Shown one piece after another: positions 21,217 through 32,744 of a stretch of 64,000 bases of DNA. The notes under the pieces are model-generated. The model was given only the letters and a program-made list of their open reading frames with translations, searched no databases and had not been told where the DNA came from. The stretch comes from Enterobacter sp. RIT418 (GTDB lineage Bacteria; Pseudomonadota; Gammaproteobacteria; Enterobacterales; Enterobacteriaceae): positions 1 to 64,000 of the forward strand of contig NZ_QBJD02000001.1 in the NCBI RefSeq assembly GCF_003057745.1, written 5' to 3'. A program made the translations under genes and the position numbers. Numbering within the stretch: the first letter of the stretch is position 1; each line of letters opens with the position of its first letter.

Positions 21217-22446
21217 ATGTCTTTACCGCAACTCTCTCTTTCGGCAGCGCGTCATTTGCATCTTGCTGCGCAGGGGCTGCTGAAGAAGCCCCGCAGACGC
21301 GCAAAGCCCACCGATATTCTCCCGACTATTCAGCGCATGTCGTTGCTGCAAATCGACACCATTAATATTGTGGCCCGCAGCCCGTACCTGGTGCTGTTTA
21401 GCCGCTTGGGCGATTATTCGCCGCAGTGGCTGGACAATGCGCTCAGCCGGGGCGAACTCATGGAGTATTGGGCGCACGAAGCCTGCTTTCTCCCGCGCAG
21501 TGATTTCGCGCTTGTTCGCCACCGCATGCTCTCCCCGGACAAAATGGGCTGGAAATATCGCCAGGAGTGGATGCAAGAGCACGCCGCTGAAATCGACCAG
21601 CTTATCGCGCATATCGAGGAAAACGGCCCCGTACGCTCCGCTGACTTTGAGTATCCGCAAAAAGGGGCCAGCGGCTGGTGGGAATGGAAGCCGCACAAGC
21701 GCCATCTCGAGGGATTATTTACCTCAGGCAAGGTCATGGTGGTTGAGCGGCGTAATTTCCAGCGCGTTTACGACCTTACGCATCGCGTTATGCCGCGCTG
21801 GGACGATGAGCGCGACCTGCTGACCCAGACGGCGGCAGAAGCCCTCATGCTGGAGAACAGCGCCCGGAGTCTTGGCATTTTTCGCCCACAGTGGCTGGCA
21901 GATTACTACCGCCTGCGTCAGCCTGCGCTCGGACCGCTGCTGGATGCGTGGCAGCGCGAGCAAAAGGTAATCCCCGTTGCTGTCGAGACGCTGGGTGAAA
22001 TGTGGCTGCATGAAGATCTGTTCCCGCTGTTGGCGCAGGCAGAGGCCGGAAAGCTTCAGGCCACCCACAGCGCGGTGCTTTCGCCGTTCGACCCGGTGGT
22101 CTGGGACAGAAAGCGCGCCGAACAGCTGTTTGATTTCACCTACCGGCTGGAGTGCTATACCCCTGCGCCAAAGCGTCAGTACGGCTATTTTGTCCTGCCT
22201 CTGCTGCACAAAGGGCGCCTTGTGGGGCGTATGGATGCCAAAATGCACCGTAAAACGGGCGTTCTTGAGGTTATCGCCCTATATCTTGAAGAGGGGATAA
22301 AAGTGACCGCGACGCTGGAGAAAGGGTTGTTCAGCGCCATTAGCGAATTTGCGCTCTGGCAGGATGCTCGCGAGGTCACGCTGTCGCGCCTGCCGGACGG
22401 GCTATTCACCACCTGCCTGAGCGGCTGGGAAACAGGCACTGCCTGA
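21217..22446 (+). CDS. ycaQ: Winged-helix DNA glycosylase YcaQ (interstrand crosslink repair)
   Basis: A 409-residue protein of the HTH_42/AlkX family. E. coli YcaQ removes alkylated bases and unhooks interstrand crosslinks. The conserved catalytic region is visible as SLLQIDTINIVARSPYLVLF (QxD motif, near residues 33-52), with YWAHEACFLP following. The C-terminal half has tandem winged helices and GRMDAKMHRKTGVLEV. It is preceded by GACAGGAAA. It follows lpxK by 44 bases and precedes ycaR-kdsB, so it is probably co-transcribed with its neighbours. Confidence 0.94.
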   Translation: MSLPQLSLSAARHLHLAAQGLLKKPRRRAKPTDILPTIQRMSLLQIDTINIVARSPYLVLFSRLGDYSPQWLDNALSRGELMEYWAHEACFLPRSDFALVRHRMLSPDKMGWKYRQEWMQEHAAEIDQLIAHIEENGPVRSADFEYPQKGASGWWEWKPHKRHLEGLFTSGKVMVVERRNFQRVYDLTHRVMPRWDDERDLLTQTAAEALMLENSARSLGIFRPQWLADYYRLRQPALGPLLDAWQREQKVIPVAVETLGEMWLHEDLFPLLAQAEAGKLQATHSAVLSPFDPVVWDRKRAEQLFDFTYRLECYTPAPKRQYGYFVLPLLHKGRLVGRMDAKMHRKTGVLEVIALYLEEGIKVTATLEKGLFSAISEFALWQDAREVTLSRLPDGLFTTCLSGWETGTA

Positions 22447-22491
22447 AAAAAGAATGTGGTAAGCTTTAGCTATTACCCATACGGAGGAACT

Positions 22492-23417
<926 letters not shown>

Positions 23418-23555
23418 TGTTGCTGCTATCCCCTCGTTCGGGGGGGATAGCTCCCCTCCAGATTGTTTTCTTTCCCCTATTTGATCGCTTCCGGGTGACA
23501 TCTGCCCTTAGCACGCTCATTATAAAAGCAGTAGTCTTCATGGGGGTAATCTCAT

Positions 23556-24449
23556 ATGGAACAGCTGCGTGCTGAACTCAGCCATCTGCTTGGCGAAAAA
23601 TTGAGCCGGGTCGAGTGTGTGAATGAAAAAGCGGATACCGCGCTATGGGCGCTGTATGACAGTCAGGGAAATCCAATGCCGCTGCTGGCGAGGAGCTTTA
23701 CCTCACCGGGCGTGGCAAGGCAGCTCGCCTGGAAAATGTCGCTGCTGGCGCGTGAAGGAACGGTGCGCATGCCAACGGTCTACGGCGTAATGACGCATGA
23801 GGAGCATCCCGGCCCGGACGTCCTGCTTATTGAGCGATTGCGCGGCGTGCCCGTAGAGGCGCCGGCGCGAACGCCGGAACGCTGGGAGCAGCTTAAGGAC
23901 CAGATCGTCGAGGGGCTGCTGGCCTGGCATCGTCAGGACAGCCGCGGGCTGGTGGGGGCCGTCGACAGCACCCAGGAAAACCTGTGGCCGCTCTGGTATC
24001 GCCAGCGGGTGGAGGTGCTGTGGGGAACGCTTAACCAGTTCAGCAATACCGGCTTAACGATGCAGGACAAACGCATTTTGTTCCGCACCCGCGAGTGCTT
24101 GCCCGCGCTGTTTGAAGGCTTTAACGACAACTGCGTGCTGGTGCATGGCAACTTCACGCTGCGCAGTATGCTAAAGGACTCGCGCAGCGACCAGCTGCTG
24201 GCGATGGTAGGGCCGGGCATTATGCTCTGGGCACCGCGCGAATATGAGCTTTTCAGGCTGAGCGAAAGCGGCTTAGCCGAAGATTTGCTGTGGCACTATC
24301 TGCAGCGCGCGCCCGTGGCGGAGGCCTTTCTCTGGCGGCGCTGGCTCTATCTGCTGTGGGATGAAGTGGCGCAGCTGGTTAATACCGGGCGGTTCAACCG
24401 CGCCAACTTCGATCTGGCGACAAAATCACTCCTGCCGTGGCTCGCCTGA
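23556..24449 (+). CDS. ycbJ: Phosphotransferase-fold protein YcbJ
   Basis: A 297-residue protein, same length as E. coli YcbJ, of unknown function with distant resemblance to aminoglycoside phosphotransferases/protein kinases. The stretch VLVHGNFTLRSML resembles an APH catalytic loop (HGDxxxxN-like), but the usual Asp is replaced, so activity is uncertain. A possible promoter, GTGACA (23495-23500), 17 bases, CATTAT (23518-23523), lies 33 bases upstream. The 3' end overlaps the convergent elyC by 24 bases. Confidence 0.9.
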   Translation: MEQLRAELSHLLGEKLSRVECVNEKADTALWALYDSQGNPMPLLARSFTSPGVARQLAWKMSLLAREGTVRMPTVYGVMTHEEHPGPDVLLIERLRGVPVEAPARTPERWEQLKDQIVEGLLAWHRQDSRGLVGAVDSTQENLWPLWYRQRVEVLWGTLNQFSNTGLTMQDKRILFRTRECLPALFEGFNDNCVLVHGNFTLRSMLKDSRSDQLLAMVGPGIMLWAPREYELFRLSESGLAEDLLWHYLQRAPVAEAFLWRRWLYLLWDEVAQLVNTGRFNRANFDLATKSLLPWLA

Positions 24450-25205
24450 CGAGCCTTTGAGCCACTGCCAGAGGCGTCCCAGCGTCTCGTAGCCCACGCG
24501 ATCGCTGTGCATCAGCCAGGCCGGGGATGGGATCGCCCGTTCCCACGGATTCAGCGGCGCGTCGATCGCCAGCTGATTGGCCGGGGCAGGTAGCGGATGC
24601 AATCCCTGATTCTCAAAGAAAATCATGGCTCTTGGCAGGTGCGATGCGGAGGTGACCAGCAGGAAGGGCGCATCGCCGATCGCCTGCTTCACCGCTGCCG
24701 CTTCCTCTTCGGTATCCTTCGGGCTGTCCAGTGTGATAATGGCCGAGCGCGGCACGCCAAGCGACTCGGCAACGCGGGCGCCCGCCTCGGCGGTGCTCAC
24801 CGGATTCGTTTTTGCCGCCGCGCCGGTAAAGATCATTTTCGAGCCCGGATTTGCCAGCCACAGGCGGATGCCCTCGTTCAGGCGCGGGAGGCTGTTGTTG
24901 ATGAGGTTTGAACTCGGCGCCCAGTTTGGGTCCCAGGTATAGCCCCCGCCCAGCACCACGATGTACTCCACCTTTTGATTTCCCTGCCATGTCGGATAGC
25001 TGTTTTCAATGGGGCGTAACAGCCCGTCGGCGACCGGCTGCAGGCTCAGCAGCAGCAGCGCCAGCCAGCCGAAGGTGATGAGCGATTTGCCGCTTTTCTG
25101 AAAGCGGCTAAACCAGACCAGTCCAAGGCCGAGCGCAATAAGCAGCAGCAGCAGCGGAAGAGGCAGCATCATGCCTCCGACATATTTTTTTAGGGTAAAA
25201 AGCAT
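24426..25205 (-). CDS. elyC: Envelope biogenesis factor ElyC (DUF218)
   Basis: A 259-residue inner-membrane protein, the E. coli length. Two N-terminal membrane segments (about 12-30 and 40-60) precede a periplasmic DUF218 domain that begins with YIVVLGGGYTWDP and contains PKDTEEEAAAVKQAI and VTSASHLPRAMIFF. ElyC is reported to be needed for peptidoglycan assembly at low temperature and for enterobacterial common antigen control. The ATG is preceded on its strand by AAAGG and GGAACC. It is convergent with ycbJ and divergent from cmoM, separated by about 124 bases. Confidence 0.94.
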   Translation of the reverse strand: MLFTLKKYVGGMMLPLPLLLLLIALGLGLVWFSRFQKSGKSLITFGWLALLLLSLQPVADGLLRPIENSYPTWQGNQKVEYIVVLGGGYTWDPNWAPSSNLINNSLPRLNEGIRLWLANPGSKMIFTGAAAKTNPVSTAEAGARVAESLGVPRSAIITLDSPKDTEEEAAAVKQAIGDAPFLLVTSASHLPRAMIFFENQGLHPLPAPANQLAIDAPLNPWERAIPSPAWLMHSDRVGYETLGRLWQWLKGSSGEPRQE

Positions 25206-25329
25206 CCTTTTTGGTTCCTTTTTTAACCATATAGCAGGTGATTAGCCGTGATATTACACCAGACAGGTTCATTCTCCGCGCGGGTATGACAAAATAGCGG
25301 TTTTGCAGTTATCGAGTGGAACTCTCCCA

Positions 25330-26109
25330 ATGCGGGATCGCAATTTTGATGACATCGCGGAAAAGTTTTCGCGCAACATTTATGGCACCACCAAAGGGCA
25401 GTTGCGCCAGACGATCCTCTGGCAGGATTTGGACACCATCCTGGCGGGTTTTGGCGGCCAAACGTTGCGCGTGCTGGATGCGGGCGGCGGCGAAGGCCAA
25501 ACGGCCATAAAGATGGCGCAGCGCGGCCATCACGTCACGCTTTGCGATCTTTCTGCTGAGATGGTCGCGCGCGCGACGCGTGCAGCAGAAGAGAAAGGTG
25601 TGAGCGACAACATGCATTTTATACAATGCGCCGCTCAGGACATTGCACAGCATTTGGAAACCCAGGTTGATCTGATATTGTTTCATGCGGTGCTGGAGTG
25701 GGTGGCCGATCCGCAAAGCGTGCTACAGGCGCTGTGGTCGATGCTGCGCCCCGGCGGCACGCTGTCGCTGATGTTCTACAATGCAAACGGCTTCCTGATG
25801 CACAACATGGTTGCGGGTAATTTCGACTATGTGCAGGTCGGGATGCCGAAAAAGAAAAAGCGCACGCTTTCACCGGACTATCCGCGCGATCCTCAACAGG
25901 TCTACGGCTGGCTTGAAGCGATCGGCTGGGAGATAACCGGCAAGACGGGCGTGAGGGTGTTTCATGATTATCTGCGTGAAAAACATAAACAGCGTGACTG
26001 TTTTGACACCTTAACAGAATTAGAAACGCGGTATTGCCGCCAGGAGCCCTTTATCAGCCTTGGCCGTTATATACATGTCACTGCTCGCAAACCGCAGATG
26101 CAAGGATAA
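25330..26109 (+). CDS. cmoM: tRNA cmo5U34 methyltransferase CmoM
   Basis: SAM-dependent methyltransferase (formerly SmtA) that methylates 5-carboxymethoxyuridine at the wobble position of some tRNAs to its methyl ester. It has 259 residues from the ATG at 25330 (MRDRNFDDIAEKFS); the upstream in-frame ATG at 25303 is unconserved. SAM motif I is VLDAGGGEGQTAIKM. It is first gene of the cmoM-mukF-mukE-mukB operon; the mukF start follows its stop by three bases. Confidence 0.95.
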   Translation: MRDRNFDDIAEKFSRNIYGTTKGQLRQTILWQDLDTILAGFGGQTLRVLDAGGGEGQTAIKMAQRGHHVTLCDLSAEMVARATRAAEEKGVSDNMHFIQCAAQDIAQHLETQVDLILFHAVLEWVADPQSVLQALWSMLRPGGTLSLMFYNANGFLMHNMVAGNFDYVQVGMPKKKKRTLSPDYPRDPQQVYGWLEAIGWEITGKTGVRVFHDYLREKHKQRDCFDTLTELETRYCRQEPFISLGRYIHVTARKPQMQG

Positions 26110-26112
26110 CCT

Positions 26113-27435
26113 ATGAGTGAATTTTCCCAGACAGTCCCCGAACTGGTTGCCTGGGCCAGGAAAAATGATTTCTCCATCTCGCTGCCGGTCGACAGGCTCT
26201 CATTCCTGCTGGCGGTGGCCACGCTGAACGGCGAGCGTCTGGATGGTGAAATGAGCGAGGGTGAACTGGTGGACGCGTTCCGCCACGTCAGTGATGCGTT
26301 TGAGCAAACCAGCGAAACCATTAGCGTGCGTGCCAACAACGCAATCAACGATATGGTGCGTCAACGTCTGCTGAACCGCTTTACCAGCGAGCAGGCGGAA
26401 GGAAACGCCATTTATCGTCTGACGCCGCTGGGCATCGGCATCACGGATTATTACATTCGCCAGCGCGAATTTTCGACGCTGCGTCTTTCCATGCAGCTCT
26501 CGATCGTGGCGGGCGAGCTGAAGCGCGCTGCCGACGCCGCGGACGAAAACGGCGATGAGTTTCACTGGCATCGTAACGTCTATGCGCCGCTCAAATACTC
26601 GGTTGCCGAGATTTTTGACAGCATCGATCTGACCCAGCGCCTGATGGACGAACAGCAGCAGCAGGTGAAAGACGATATTGCCCAACTGCTGAACAAAGAC
26701 TGGCGTGCGGCCATCTCTAGCTGCGAAATGCTGCTGTCAGAAACGTCCGGCACGCTGCGCGAGCTGCAGGATACGCTGGAAGCGGCGGGCGATAAGCTGC
26801 AGGCCAACCTGCTGCGTATTCAGGATGCCACGATGGCGCATGACGATCTGCACTTTGTCGATCGCCTTGTCTTCGATCTGCAAAGCAAGCTCGACCGCAT
26901 TATCAGCTGGGGCCAGCAGTCCATCGACCTGTGGATCGGCTACGACCGGCACGTACACAAGTTTATTCGTACCGCCATCGATATGGACAAAAACCGCGTC
27001 TTTGCACAGCGGCTGCGCCAGTCGGTACAAACCTATTTCGATGCGCCGTGGGCGCTCACCTATGCCAACGCCGATCGTCTGCTCGACATGCGTGATGAAG
27101 AGATGGCGCTGCGCGACGAAGAGGTGACCGGGGAACTTCCGCCGGATCTGGAATTTGAAGAATTTAACGAAATTCGCGAACAGCTTGCGGCGATGATCGA
27201 AGAACAGCTGGCGGTCTACAAAACCAGACAAGTGCCGCTGGATCTGGGCCTCGTGGTGCGCGAGTATCTTGCGCAATATCCGCGTGCGCGCCATTTTGAT
27301 ATCGCCCGCATTGTCGTCGACCAGGCCGTGCGCCTGGGTATTGCACAAGCCGATTTTACCGGGTTGCCGCCGAAGTGGCAGCCAATCAACGATTACGGAG
27401 CCAAGGTACAGGCGCATGTCATTGACAAATATTGA
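26113..27435 (+). CDS. mukF: Chromosome partition protein MukF (kleisin)
   Basis: Kleisin subunit of the MukBEF condensin. It has 440 residues, as in E. coli. An N-terminal winged-helix dimerisation domain is followed by a helical middle region and a C-terminal winged helix that contacts the MukB head. An acidic segment, [18 protein letters not shown] (about 336-353), corresponds to the linker between them. It is preceded by AAGGA. The 3' end overlaps the mukE start by 20 bases, indicating coupled translation. Confidence 0.98.
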   Translation: MSEFSQTVPELVAWARKNDFSISLPVDRLSFLLAVATLNGERLDGEMSEGELVDAFRHVSDAFEQTSETISVRANNAINDMVRQRLLNRFTSEQAEGNAIYRLTPLGIGITDYYIRQREFSTLRLSMQLSIVAGELKRAADAADENGDEFHWHRNVYAPLKYSVAEIFDSIDLTQRLMDEQQQQVKDDIAQLLNKDWRAAISSCEMLLSETSGTLRELQDTLEAAGDKLQANLLRIQDATMAHDDLHFVDRLVFDLQSKLDRIISWGQQSIDLWIGYDRHVHKFIRTAIDMDKNRVFAQRLRQSVQTYFDAPWALTYANADRLLDMRDEEMALRDEEVTGELPPDLEFEEFNEIREQLAAMIEEQLAVYKTRQVPLDLGLVVREYLAQYPRARHFDIARIVVDQAVRLGIAQADFTGLPPKWQPINDYGAKVQAHVIDKY

Positions 27436-28120
27436 ACAAGTGATGCCACTTAAGATGGCGCAGGCGCTGGCGAATCCGTTATTTCCGGCGCTGGACAGCC
27501 AGCTGCGTGCCGGTCGTCACATTGGCCTTGACGAGCTGGACAACCACGCTTTTTTGATGGACTTCCAGGAGTATCTGGAAGAGTTCTACGCTCGCTATAA
27601 CGTGGAGCTGATTCGCGCGCCGGAAGGTTTCTTCTATTTGCGCCCGCGCTCCACGACGCTGATCCCGCGCTCGGTTCTGTCCGAGCTGGATATGATGGTG
27701 GGCAAAATTCTTTGCTATCTCTATCTCAGTCCCGAGCGTCTGGCGAATGAAGGTATCTTCACCCAGCAGGAACTTTACGATGAGCTGTTGACGCTGGCGG
27801 ATGAGAGCAAACTGCTCAAGCTGGTGAACAACCGCTCCACGGGGTCGGATCTTGACCGTCAGAAATTACAGGAAAAGGTTCGTTCTTCCCTGAACCGCCT
27901 GCGTCGTCTGGGGATGGTCTGGTTTATGGGCCACGACAGCAGCAAGTTCCGCATCACCGAGTCCGTGTTCCGCTTTGGCGCCGACGTGCGTGCGGGCGAC
28001 GACGCGCGTGAAGCACAGCTGCGCATGATCCGCGACGGGGAAGCGATGCCGGTGGAAAATCACCTGCAGCTCAATGACGAGCATGAAGACAATCAGCCGG
28101 ATAGCGGGGAGGAAGAGTAA
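27416..28120 (+). CDS. mukE: Chromosome partition protein MukE
   Basis: Winged-helix (KITE-type) subunit that binds MukF in the condensin complex. The ATG at 27416 gives 234 residues, the E. coli length, beginning [18 protein letters not shown]. The in-frame extension upstream lies inside mukF and is not real. The conserved core includes [20 protein letters not shown] and ends in an acidic tail. It overlaps mukF by 20 bases and shares one base of its TAA with the mukB ATG. Confidence 0.98.
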   Translation: MSLTNIEQVMPLKMAQALANPLFPALDSQLRAGRHIGLDELDNHAFLMDFQEYLEEFYARYNVELIRAPEGFFYLRPRSTTLIPRSVLSELDMMVGKILCYLYLSPERLANEGIFTQQELYDELLTLADESKLLKLVNNRSTGSDLDRQKLQEKVRSSLNRLRRLGMVWFMGHDSSKFRITESVFRFGADVRAGDDAREAQLRMIRDGEAMPVENHLQLNDEHEDNQPDSGEEE

Positions 28121-31100
28121 TGATTGAACGCGGTAAATTTCGCTCACTAACGCTGATTAACTGGAACGGTTTCTTTGCGCGAACCTTCGATCTTGATGAG
28201 CTGGTAACGACGCTGTCCGGCGGTAACGGTGCGGGCAAGTCCACCACCATGGCGGCGTTTGTGACGGCCCTAATCCCCGATCTGACCCTCCTGCACTTCC
28301 GCAACACCACCGAAGCGGGGGCCACAAGCGGCTCCCGAGATAAGGGCCTGCACGGCAAGCTGAAGGCCGGCGTCTGCTACTCCGTACTGGACGTGATCAA
28401 CTCTCGCCACCAGCGCGTGGTGGTCGGCGTACGTCTCCAGCAGGTTGCCGGTCGCGATCGTAAAGTCGATATCAAACCGTTTGCGATCCAGGGGCTGCCA
28501 ACCTCCGTGCAGCCTACCGCGCTGCTGACGGAAACCCTGAACGAACGCCAGGCGCGCGTGCTGACGCTGCAGGAGCTGAAGGACAAGCTCGAAGCCATCG
28601 AGGGCGTTCAGTTTAAGCAGTTCAACTCGATTACCGATTACCACTCCCTGATGTTCGATCTGGGCGTGGTAGCGCGTCGTCTTCGCACGGCGTCCGATCG
28701 CAGCAAATACTACCGCCTTATCGAAGCGTCGCTGTATGGCGGTATTTCCAGCGCCATTACCCGCTCGCTGCGTGACTACCTGCTGCCGGAAAACAGCGGC
28801 GTGCGCAAGGCCTTCCAGGATATGGAAGCCGCGCTGCGTGAAAACCGCATGACGCTGGAAGCGATCCGCGTCACCCAGTCTGACCGCGATCTGTTCAAGC
28901 ATCTGATCAACGAAGCCACCAACTACGTGGCGGCGGACTACATGCGTCACGCCAACGAGCGCCGCATTCATCTCGATCAGGCGCTGGAATACCGCCGCGA
29001 GCTGTTCACCTCCCGCAAACAGCTGGTGGCCGAGCAGTACAAGCACGTTGAAATGGCGCGCGAGCTGGGCGAACACAACGGTGCCGAAGGGGATCTGGAA
29101 GCGGATTATCAGGCGGCCAGCGATCACCTGAACCTGGTGCAAACCGCGCTGCGCCAGCAGGAAAAAATCGAGCGCTATGAGGCGGATCTTGACGAGCTTC
29201 AAATTCGTCTCGAAGAGCAGAACGAAGTGGTGGCGGAAGCCGCCGATATGCAGGAAGAGAACGAAGCCCGCGCCGAAGCCGCCGAGCTGGAAGTGGATGA
29301 GCTGAAAAGCCAGCTTGCCGATTACCAGCAGGCGCTGGACGTCCAGCAGACGCGTGCGATTCAGTACAACCAGGCGCTGCAGGCGCTGCAGCGGGCAAAA
29401 GAGCTTTGCCATCTGCCTGACCTGACGCCGGACAGCGCTGACGAATGGCTTGAGACCTTCCAGGCGAAAGAGCAGGAAGCCACCGAGAAGCTGTTGGCGC
29501 TCGATCAGAAAATGAGCGTGGCGCAAACGGCGCACAGCCAGTTTGAGCAGGCTTATCAGCTTGTCGTGGCGATTAACGGCCCCGTCGCGCGAAGCGATGC
29601 GTGGAACGTTGCCCGCGAGCTGCTGCGCGATGGCGTGAACCAGCGTCACCTGGCCGAGCAGGTTCAGCCGCTGCGCATGCGCCTGAACGAGCTGGAACAA
29701 CGCCTGCGCGAGCAGCAGGAAGCCGAGCGTCTGCTGGCTGAGTTCTGCAAGCGTCAGGGCAAAAGCTACGATATCGACGATCTCGAAGCCCTCCATCAGG
29801 AGCTGGAAGCGCGCATCGCGGCGCTCTCGGACACCGTGTCCAACGCCAGCGAGCAGCGCATGACGCTGCGCCAGGAGATGGAACAGCTTCAGGCCCGGTC
29901 AAAAACCCTGCTGCAGCGCGCGCCGGTGTGGCTCGCGGCGCAAAGCAGCCTGAGCCAGCTCAGCGAGCAGTGCGGCCAGGAGTTTGAATCCAGTCAGGAC
30001 GTGACCGAATACCTGCAGCAGCTGCTGGAGCGCGAGCGTGAGGCGATTGTTGAACGCGATGAAGTTGGCGCTCGCAAGCGCGACGTTGACGATGAAATTG
30101 AGCGCTTAAGCCAGCCGGGCGGCTCCGAAGATGCCCGCCTGAATACCCTGGCAGAGCGCTTCGGCGGCGTGCTGCTCTCGGAAATTTACGACGACGTTGG
30201 TCTGGACGACGCGCCGTACTTCTCCGCGCTGTATGGCCCTTCACGTAACGCGATCGTGGTGCCGGATCTGTCGCTGATTTCCGATCAGCTGGCCGGTCTG
30301 GAAGATTGCCCGGAAGATCTCTACCTGATCGAAGGGGACCCGCAGTCGTTCGATGACAGCGTCTTCAGCGTGGATGAGCTGGAAAAAGCGGTGGTGGTCA
30401 AAATCGCCGATCGCCAGTGGCGTTATTCCCGCTTCCCGGAGCTTCCGCTGTTTGGCCGCGCGGCGCGCGAAAGCCGTATCGAAAGCCTTCACGCCGAGCG
30501 CGAAACCCTGTCCGAACGTTTTGCGACCCTGTCGTTTGACGTGCAGAAAACGCAGCGTCTTCACCAGGCCTTCAGCCGCTTCATCGGCAGCCACCTGTCG
30601 GTTGCGTTTGAAGCCGACCCGGAAGCGGAAATCCGCAAGCTCAACACCCGCCGCGGCGAGCTGGAGCGCGCGATTGCGAATCATGAAAATGATAACCAGC
30701 AAAACCGCGTGCAGTTCGAACAGGCGAAAGAGGGCGTTGCCGCGCTGAACCGCATTCTGCCGCGCCTGAATCTGCTGGCGGATGATACGCTGGCCGATCG
30801 CGTGGACGAAATCCAGGAACGTCTGGACGAAGCGCAGGAAGCCGCGCGCTTCGTGCAGCAGCACGGTAACCAGCTGGCGAAGCTGGAGCCGGTTGTCTCC
30901 GTTCTGCAAAGCGACCCCGAGCATTATGAGCAACTGAAAGAAGATTACGCCTGGTCACAGCAGGTGCAGCGCGAGGCGCGTCAGCAGGCGTTTGCCCTGA
31001 CCGAAGTCGTGCAGCGCCGCGCCCACTTTGGCTACTCTGACTCGGCGGAAATGCTGAGCGGCAATAGCGATCTGAATGAGAAACTGCGCCAGCGTCTGGA

Positions 31101-32568
31101 GCAGGCCGAAGCGGAGCGTACGCGCGCTCGTGAAGCCATGCGTACGCACGCCGCGCAGCTGAGCCAGTACAGCCAGGTCATGGCCTCGCTGAAAAGCTCC
31201 TTTGATACCAAGAAGGAGCTGTTAAACGATCTGCATAAAGAGCTGCAGGACATCGGCGTGCGCGCCGACAGCGGGGCGGAAGAGCGGGCGCGTATTCGTC
31301 GCGACGAGCTGCACGCTCAGCTCAGCAACAACCGCGCGCGCCGCAACCAGCTGGAAAAAGCGCTCACCTTCTGCGAAGCGGAAATGGACAACCTGACCCG
31401 CCGGCTGCGCAAGCTGGAGCGTGACTATCACGAAATGCGCGAGCAGGTCGTTAGCGCGAAAGCGGGCTGGTGCGCTGTGATGCGAATGGTGAAAGACAAC
31501 GGCGTTGAGCGTCGTCTGCACCGTCGCGAGCTGGCCTATCTTTCCGGCGACGAGCTGCGCTCCATGTCGGATAAGGCGCTGGGTGCGCTGCGCCTGGCGG
31601 TGGCGGATAACGAGCACCTGCGCGACGTGCTGCGCATGTCTGAAGATCCAAAACGCCCGGAGCGTAAGATTCAGTTCTTCGTGGCGGTGTATCAGCACCT
31701 GCGCGAGCGTATTCGTCAGGACATCATCCGCACCGACGATCCGGTTGAAGCCATTGAGCAGATGGAAATCGAGCTGGGCCGCCTGACGGAAGAGCTGACC
31801 TCGCGCGAGCAAAAGCTGGCAATCAGCTCCCGCAGCGTGGCGAACATTATTCGCAAAACCATTCAGCGCGAGCAGAACCGCATCCGTCAGCTGAACCAGG
31901 GCCTGCAGAGCGTGTCGTTTGGTCAGGTGAACAGCGTGCGTCTTAACGTGAACGTGCGTGAAGCGCACGCTACGCTGCTGGACGTACTCTCAGAACAGCA
32001 CGAGCAGCATCAGGATCTGTTCAACAGCAACCGTCTGACCTTCTCTGAAGCGCTGGCGAAGCTGTACCAGCGCCTGAACCCGCAGATCGATATGGGCCAG
32101 CGCACGCCGCAAACTATCGGAGAAGAGCTGCTGGATTACCGTAACTACCTGGAGATGGAAGTTGAGGTTAACCGTGGCTCTGACGGCTGGCTGCGCGCGG
32201 AATCCGGCGCGCTCTCTACGGGTGAGGCTATCGGTACGGGGATGTCGATTCTGGTGATGGTGGTGCAGAGCTGGGAAGACGAATCTCGCCGCCTGCGCGG
32301 AAAAGATATTTCTCCGTGCCGTCTGCTGTTCCTTGATGAAGCGGCGCGTCTGGATGCTCGCTCCATTGCTACGCTGTTTGAGCTTTGCGATCGTCTCGAC
32401 ATGCAGCTCATCATCGCGGCGCCGGAAAACATCAGTCCGGAAAAAGGCACGACGTACAAGCTGGTGCGTAAGGTGTTCCAGAATACCGAGCACGTGCACG
32501 TTGTCGGTCTGCGGGGCTTTGCGCCGCAGCCGCCGGAATCCTTGCCGGGTACGGCCGACGCGTCTTAA
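28120..32568 (+). CDS. mukB: Chromosome partition protein MukB (condensin ATPase)
   Basis: SMC-like ATPase that loops and segregates the chromosome. It has 1482 residues (E. coli 1486). The N-terminal head has Walker [11 protein letters not shown] (Gly34 to Thr42, Lys40). Long coiled-coil arms flank a hinge near residues 650-780, and the C-terminal head carries the signature [20 protein letters not shown] and Walker [13 protein letters not shown]. Low-TTA/CTA/TCA codon use in the arms leaves long false frames on the other strand. MatP, which excludes MukBEF from the terminus region in E. coli, is encoded 30 kb away in this window. Confidence 0.98.
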   Translation: MIERGKFRSLTLINWNGFFARTFDLDELVTTLSGGNGAGKSTTMAAFVTALIPDLTLLHFRNTTEAGATSGSRDKGLHGKLKAGVCYSVLDVINSRHQRVVVGVRLQQVAGRDRKVDIKPFAIQGLPTSVQPTALLTETLNERQARVLTLQELKDKLEAIEGVQFKQFNSITDYHSLMFDLGVVARRLRTASDRSKYYRLIEASLYGGISSAITRSLRDYLLPENSGVRKAFQDMEAALRENRMTLEAIRVTQSDRDLFKHLINEATNYVAADYMRHANERRIHLDQALEYRRELFTSRKQLVAEQYKHVEMARELGEHNGAEGDLEADYQAASDHLNLVQTALRQQEKIERYEADLDELQIRLEEQNEVVAEAADMQEENEARAEAAELEVDELKSQLADYQQALDVQQTRAIQYNQALQALQRAKELCHLPDLTPDSADEWLETFQAKEQEATEKLLALDQKMSVAQTAHSQFEQAYQLVVAINGPVARSDAWNVARELLRDGVNQRHLAEQVQPLRMRLNELEQRLREQQEAERLLAEFCKRQGKSYDIDDLEALHQELEARIAALSDTVSNASEQRMTLRQEMEQLQARSKTLLQRAPVWLAAQSSLSQLSEQCGQEFESSQDVTEYLQQLLEREREAIVERDEVGARKRDVDDEIERLSQPGGSEDARLNTLAERFGGVLLSEIYDDVGLDDAPYFSALYGPSRNAIVVPDLSLISDQLAGLEDCPEDLYLIEGDPQSFDDSVFSVDELEKAVVVKIADRQWRYSRFPELPLFGRAARESRIESLHAERETLSERFATLSFDVQKTQRLHQAFSRFIGSHLSVAFEADPEAEIRKLNTRRGELERAIANHENDNQQNRVQFEQAKEGVAALNRILPRLNLLADDTLADRVDEIQERLDEAQEAARFVQQHGNQLAKLEPVVSVLQSDPEHYEQLKEDYAWSQQVQREARQQAFALTEVVQRRAHFGYSDSAEMLSGNSDLNEKLRQRLEQAEAERTRAREAMRTHAAQLSQYSQVMASLKSSFDTKKELLNDLHKELQDIGVRADSGAEERARIRRDELHAQLSNNRARRNQLEKALTFCEAEMDNLTRRLRKLERDYHEMREQVVSAKAGWCAVMRMVKDNGVERRLHRRELAYLSGDELRSMSDKALGALRLAVADNEHLRDVLRMSEDPKRPERKIQFFVAVYQHLRERIRQDIIRTDDPVEAIEQMEIELGRLTEELTSREQKLAISSRSVANIIRKTIQREQNRIRQLNQGLQSVSFGQVNSVRLNVNVREAHATLLDVLSEQHEQHQDLFNSNRLTFSEALAKLYQRLNPQIDMGQRTPQTIGEELLDYRNYLEMEVEVNRGSDGWLRAESGALSTGEAIGTGMSILVMVVQSWEDESRRLRGKDISPCRLLFLDEAARLDARSIATLFELCDRLDMQLIIAAPENISPEKGTTYKLVRKVFQNTEHVHVVGLRGFAPQPPESLPGTADAS

Positions 32569-32585
32569 CGCGGTTCATGACATCA

Positions 32586-32613
32586 AGCGGCGCATCAGCG
32601 CCGCTTTTTTTTC
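32586..32613 (+). terminator. Rho-independent terminator after mukB
   Basis: AGCGGCGC (32586-32593), ATCA loop, GCGCCGCT (32598-32605), then TTTTTTT. It closes the cmoM-muk operon. Confidence 0.92.
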
Positions 32614-32744
32614 ACTTATCCTATACACCCGGCTGCGTTATCTTTAAACTTCTTTACATAAGGTAAGGCAACAGCGTTTAAGCCTTTCTATAATGAAGAA
32701 AAGCCCCAGAATGATGGGCATGTCGTAAAAACAGGGGGCAAGGG

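Noticed and set aside
23424-23451. Hairpin after kdsB as a terminator
   Set aside because: GCTATCCCC/GGGGATAGC pairs well, but it is followed by CTCCCCTCC with no T tract; noted in the kdsB entry only.
28270-29796. 508-codon open frame antisense to mukB
   Set aside because: Lies opposite the MukB N-terminal region and coiled coil; codon-bias shadow without promoter or start signals.
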